DNA from: Cannabis sativa
Lineage: Eukaryota; Streptophyta; Magnoliopsida; Rosales; Cannabaceae
Assembly (NCBI RefSeq): GCF_029168945.1
Contig: NC_083602.1
Coordinates: 63,260,600-63,324,599, forward strand
Length of the DNA stretch: 64,000 nucleotides
Reading direction: 5' to 3'
In this document: positions 60,883 through 64,000 of the stretch, piece after piece
How positions within the stretch are numbered: the first letter of the stretch is position 1
Layout: every line of letters starts with the position of its first letter
Translations under genes and position numbers: made by a program
Notes under the pieces: model-generated
Told to the model about the DNA's origin: nothing
The model's input: the letters and a program-made list of their open reading frames with translations, nothing else
Databases searched by the model: none

Positions 60883-63164
60883 CTAAACATAGAGTGAGGA
60901 GGCAGAAGGCCGAGGATAAGAACTGTTTATCTTCTTTTTATTACTGCTAACATCATCCGCACTTCGTCTACGAGTCCTTGTCCTGGATTCGTTGCTTGAA
61001 TTATTCTGGTTGCTAACAGTTTCCTGGGAACTCTGAAGCTGCTCCAAAGCTGTTACAACCTCGTCCATGTTCGGCCTGTACTTGCCTTCAGTTGATAGAC
61101 ATCTCAATGCAAGTGTAGCTGCCTTATGAGCTACTTCCATCAAGTACTGGCCTTCAAGACGGTTGTCCAAGATTCGGAAGATCTTCCGCTTGTTTGCCAG
61201 ATAGGGTTTAGCCCATTCCACTAGGTTGTGTTCTCCCGATGGTCGATTTTTGTCAACTGCTCTTCGGCCAGACAACATTTCTAATAACACAACTCCAAAA
61301 CTGAATACATCACTCTTTGCAGTCAGGTGACCTTCAGGCAGTTATGAAAGTAGATTCATTATTAGTAGTAGGAAACCTGATTGCCTCAACTTTCAAGAAA
61401 TAGAAGATCAAGAGCATTGAACCAAAGATAATCACAATCTAAATCAGTGAGCAGTTAACGAAAATATGTTACCAGTGGCTAGATATTCGGGTGCAGCATA
61501 TCCATAGGTTCCCATCACCCTGGTGGAGACATGGCTTTTGTCACCTGTTGGCCCATCCTTGGCCAACCCAAAGTCTGATAGCTTTGCATTGTAGTTCTGG
61601 AGTTATAGAAGATATAGTTCTTAGAATAAATTCAAATATTCTACCAAACTGATCATATATATGAATATCATAACAAAAGTTCTACATGCCAGAAACTTTT
61701 TGAGATCATACCGAGTCAAGAAGTATGTTAGACGTCTTGAAATCTCGGTATATCACTTTAGTTTCTGCGCTGTGCAAAAAAGCAAGCCCCTTTGCAGCAC
61801 CAAGGGCAACCTTTAGACGAAGATTCCAAGAAAGAGGCTGAAAATAAGAACCCCCTGATACAGGAAGAATTATAGTCGTCATTAAATCCATACTAGATAG
61901 GCCAATAATCATTATCTTTACTGTTACAAGAGTAAACAAATGTGATTGATGGAACTTACTTCTGAACAAATGATTTTCCAAGCTACCTCGTGGCATGAAT
62001 TCATAGACCAAAAGCCTGTGTTCATCTTCCAAGCAATAACCAATCAATTTCACCAGATGAGGGTGGTAAAACTGTCCCAAATAGTTCACTTCCGCCTGTA
62101 GAACCAGACAATCTGTCGTCAATATCCAACCAATACAGTATCAAGTTACTCAGATATGTTCCTGTTTCAAGTATTGACAAGTTAGTACACATCCTCAATC
62201 CAAGAAGAACACAGGCTTGTTTCACTACCACCTTTCTTAAACCAGAAGGGCCACCAAATAAACATAAGACATTGTACAACAACGAGCTAGTCTTTTCAAA
62301 ATTGTTAACTAAAAAGTGAGATAAAAATCAACTCACCAACCACTCTTTATGACCTTGAAAACCATCCTGATTAAGCCTTTTCACAGCAATAACCATGCCA
62401 GTCCCAGGCTTTGTAGCAGTGAAAGAGTTCTCATCAATCCACCCCTTGTAAACTGAACCAAAACCACCTTCCCCTAAAACGCTATCAGGGCGAAAATTCC
62501 TGGTGGCCATTTTGAGGTCAGCAAGATTGAAACTCTTCAAATTGGTAGCCTGCAATATCTCCCCCTCAGTCCTTGGAACTGAAACTGATGAAACCTTGCT
62601 GCTAGTACTTGTACTGCTAGAATTTCCATCACTAGTAACATATTTTGAGCTAACCCCTGTGAATTAAACAAATAGATATAAGATTCATGATCATGCTTCA
62701 ACAAAATTATGATACACTTGGAAGACGACAATTGCTATTATTGAGATTCAATCTGCTGCATGCAATCTACCAAGTACCATGCAGCAGCAACAACAAAACA
62801 AAAAGACGAAAGACAAAAGAAACATTTTGAGCTTAATCTAGTTTGAGTTTAAGAACAAAACGGTGCATGACGTTCTAAACAAATTTGTTTAGAAACCAAT
62901 ACCAAAATGATTGAACAGCCAATGATATGTTGATAAAATACATGCATATATAGCTCAAGTCCACCTCACTGATCCCTGATCCCAGAAGACTAACAAACAG
63001 AGCACAGATAATTCAACAGAACCCTTTTCCAAATAAATATATTCAATATGCTAAAATAGGCCCCCTTCAACAGGTGGGGTGCTAAAAGATATTAGATGTA
63101 ATATCTGCTTACCTGTTTTATATGTGCTGTCAGCTTTGATTTGTGCGCTTAAGCAAATCCCCAT
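60883..63164 (-). CDS. RLCK-VII protein kinase, APK1/PBL-like
   Basis: Membrane-anchored cytoplasmic Ser/Thr kinase, 407 residues. Exons on minus: 63113-63164, 62337-62656, 61960-62095, 61854-61712, 61596-61473, 61331-60883; all GT-AG with phases that fit. Exon 1 is only 52 bp and gives [17 protein letters not shown]: Gly2 for N-myristoylation and Cys4 for palmitoylation. Then come a Ser-rich stretch, [12 protein letters not shown] (78-89), Lys110 (VIAVK), YRDFKTSN with Asp207, SDFGLAKDG (224-232), [11 protein letters not shown], and a tail ending RPSASSLYV. Length and wording match Arabidopsis APK1A/APK1B and PBL relatives (about 410 residues). BIK1/PBL-type members relay receptor signals; the exact role of this one is not known. 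A 5' UTR intron is likely. Confidence 0.94.
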
Positions 63165-63914
63165 TGAAACCACCCAATGAAAAACAACCAAATTACCCTT
63201 TTGAACTCTTCCTGCAGATCAAAAGATTAGAGCCTCATCCAAAACCAAACAAAGGCAGCCTTTGAAGAGTAAATATAGACAGATCTAATAGTTGAAAACA
63301 TTTTTCATCATTTTTATGGCAAAAATGTTTTTATTTTTCTTAAATAAGAAGTTAGATTTTTGTCCAAAACTCAAACTAATTGCTAGCTTTTCTTTCTATG
63401 AGTAGAAAATTCAATGACAAAAAAACAACAAAAAAGTATGAAACTTCCATTCAAAAAACAAACAAGAACCCATCAGAGAGAACATAAAAGAGTGCCATAA
63501 ATAAACCTTACTTTGTCACAAAAATCAAAGTGAAGAAAGAAAGGTTACATGTGTTATAGTTTTTAATAGTCGTCTGGGAACTAAGAAGTAACAAGTTCAG
63601 AGAAAGCTTTACCAGAAGAGGCAGACAGAGCAAGTTACGTTGCTTTATTTCGCCTTTCTGGTAAGGTTTGGTTGTTATTGAAGGCTGAGAAAGCCGATAA
63701 AAAAGGAAGGTGAGATGGAAAGGATTGCATTAATGGCAGCCTGGTCCCGCCCTTTCGCTCAACGTTTTATACTCTCTTTGGCTCTTTCTCTCTTAAGCCC
63801 TTCGATTTTGATTATGAACTTGTCCATTCTTCAATGCATCATAGATGGCTCAGCTCGTTATCTACAGCTGGCTTGTTTCTTTCAAAGTTTTGTTGATTTT
63901 TCTTAAAAAAAAAA
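63165..63914 (-). promoter_or_regulatory. 5' UTR with probable intron, and promoter
   Basis: On minus, a donor 'ctg/gtaaagc' (63612) and an acceptor 'gatctgcag/gaagag' (63212) fit a 401-bp intron in the 5' UTR, leaving about 47 bases of UTR before the ATG. Leader introns are common in this family. The promoter would lie beyond about 63650. The plus-strand 63-residue frame at 63715-63906 is not supported. Confidence 0.45.
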
Positions 63915-63936
63915 ATAATAATAATAATAATAATAA
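63913..63936. repeat. (AAT)n microsatellite
   Basis: About eight AAT units, followed by AT-rich DNA to the window end. Confidence 0.85.
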
Positions 63937-64000
63937 ACAAATAATAATCAGAAGTTTTTTTTTTTTCTGAAACTCATTTTTTTTTAAAAAGTTAATAATA

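Noticed and set aside
63715..63906. 63-residue plus frame near the window end
   Set aside because: Lies in the probable promoter of the minus-strand kinase; no domain and no homologous pattern.

Overview
This is a nuclear window from a flowering plant, almost certainly a eudicot. Two intron-containing receptor-like cytoplasmic kinase (RLCK-VII) genes sit in AT-rich DNA packed with plant-type transposons: Ty3/gypsy of the Tat and Tekay kinds, Ty1/copia, a Helitron, a LINE and several MITEs. A block that looks mitochondrial is also present. I cannot name the species from sequence alone. LAYOUT. 1-9062: pieces of a 1.87-kb copia LTR family mixed with a Tat-like gypsy element (LTR copies 974-1584 and 8462-9062, gag remnant 1639-3120). 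A 2,978-bp Helitron (4357-7334) is inserted in one copia LTR. 9063-11328: AT-rich DNA with one 373-bp MULE-type MITE. 11329-42597: an old, 31-kb Tat-lineage gypsy element. Its gag, protease, RT, both RNase H regions and integrase are spread out because later elements landed in it: solo copia LTRs at 13348-15087, 15592-25181 and 34106-35975, and two truncated opposed copia elements at 25872-31549. The solo LTR at 15592-25181 itself contains a Tekay-like gypsy element (16170-23881), so nesting is three deep. Between pol and the 3' LTR, the Tat element carries an antisense gene with what look like spliceosomal introns (37749-40554, minus). 42598-45260: small transposons and an insert that looks mitochondrial. 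45566-47887: a PBL19-like kinase gene on plus. 48595-53400: MITEs, a dead LINE and a copia 5' fragment. 55111-60124: a very young Ale-type copia element with identical 205-bp LTRs, a perfect target duplication and one nonsense codon. 60883-63164: an APK1/PBL-like kinase gene on minus, including a 52-bp first exon that carries the myristoylation signal. HOW THE GENES RELATE. The two kinase genes face each other tail to tail, with about 13 kb of transposons between them. Both belong to the RLCK-VII family that relays signals from cell-surface immune and developmental receptors. The rest is transposon archaeology that can be ordered in time from target duplications, broken reading frames and nesting. 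Most nonsense codons in the old gypsy elements fit cytosine deamination, as expected for long-methylated transposons.
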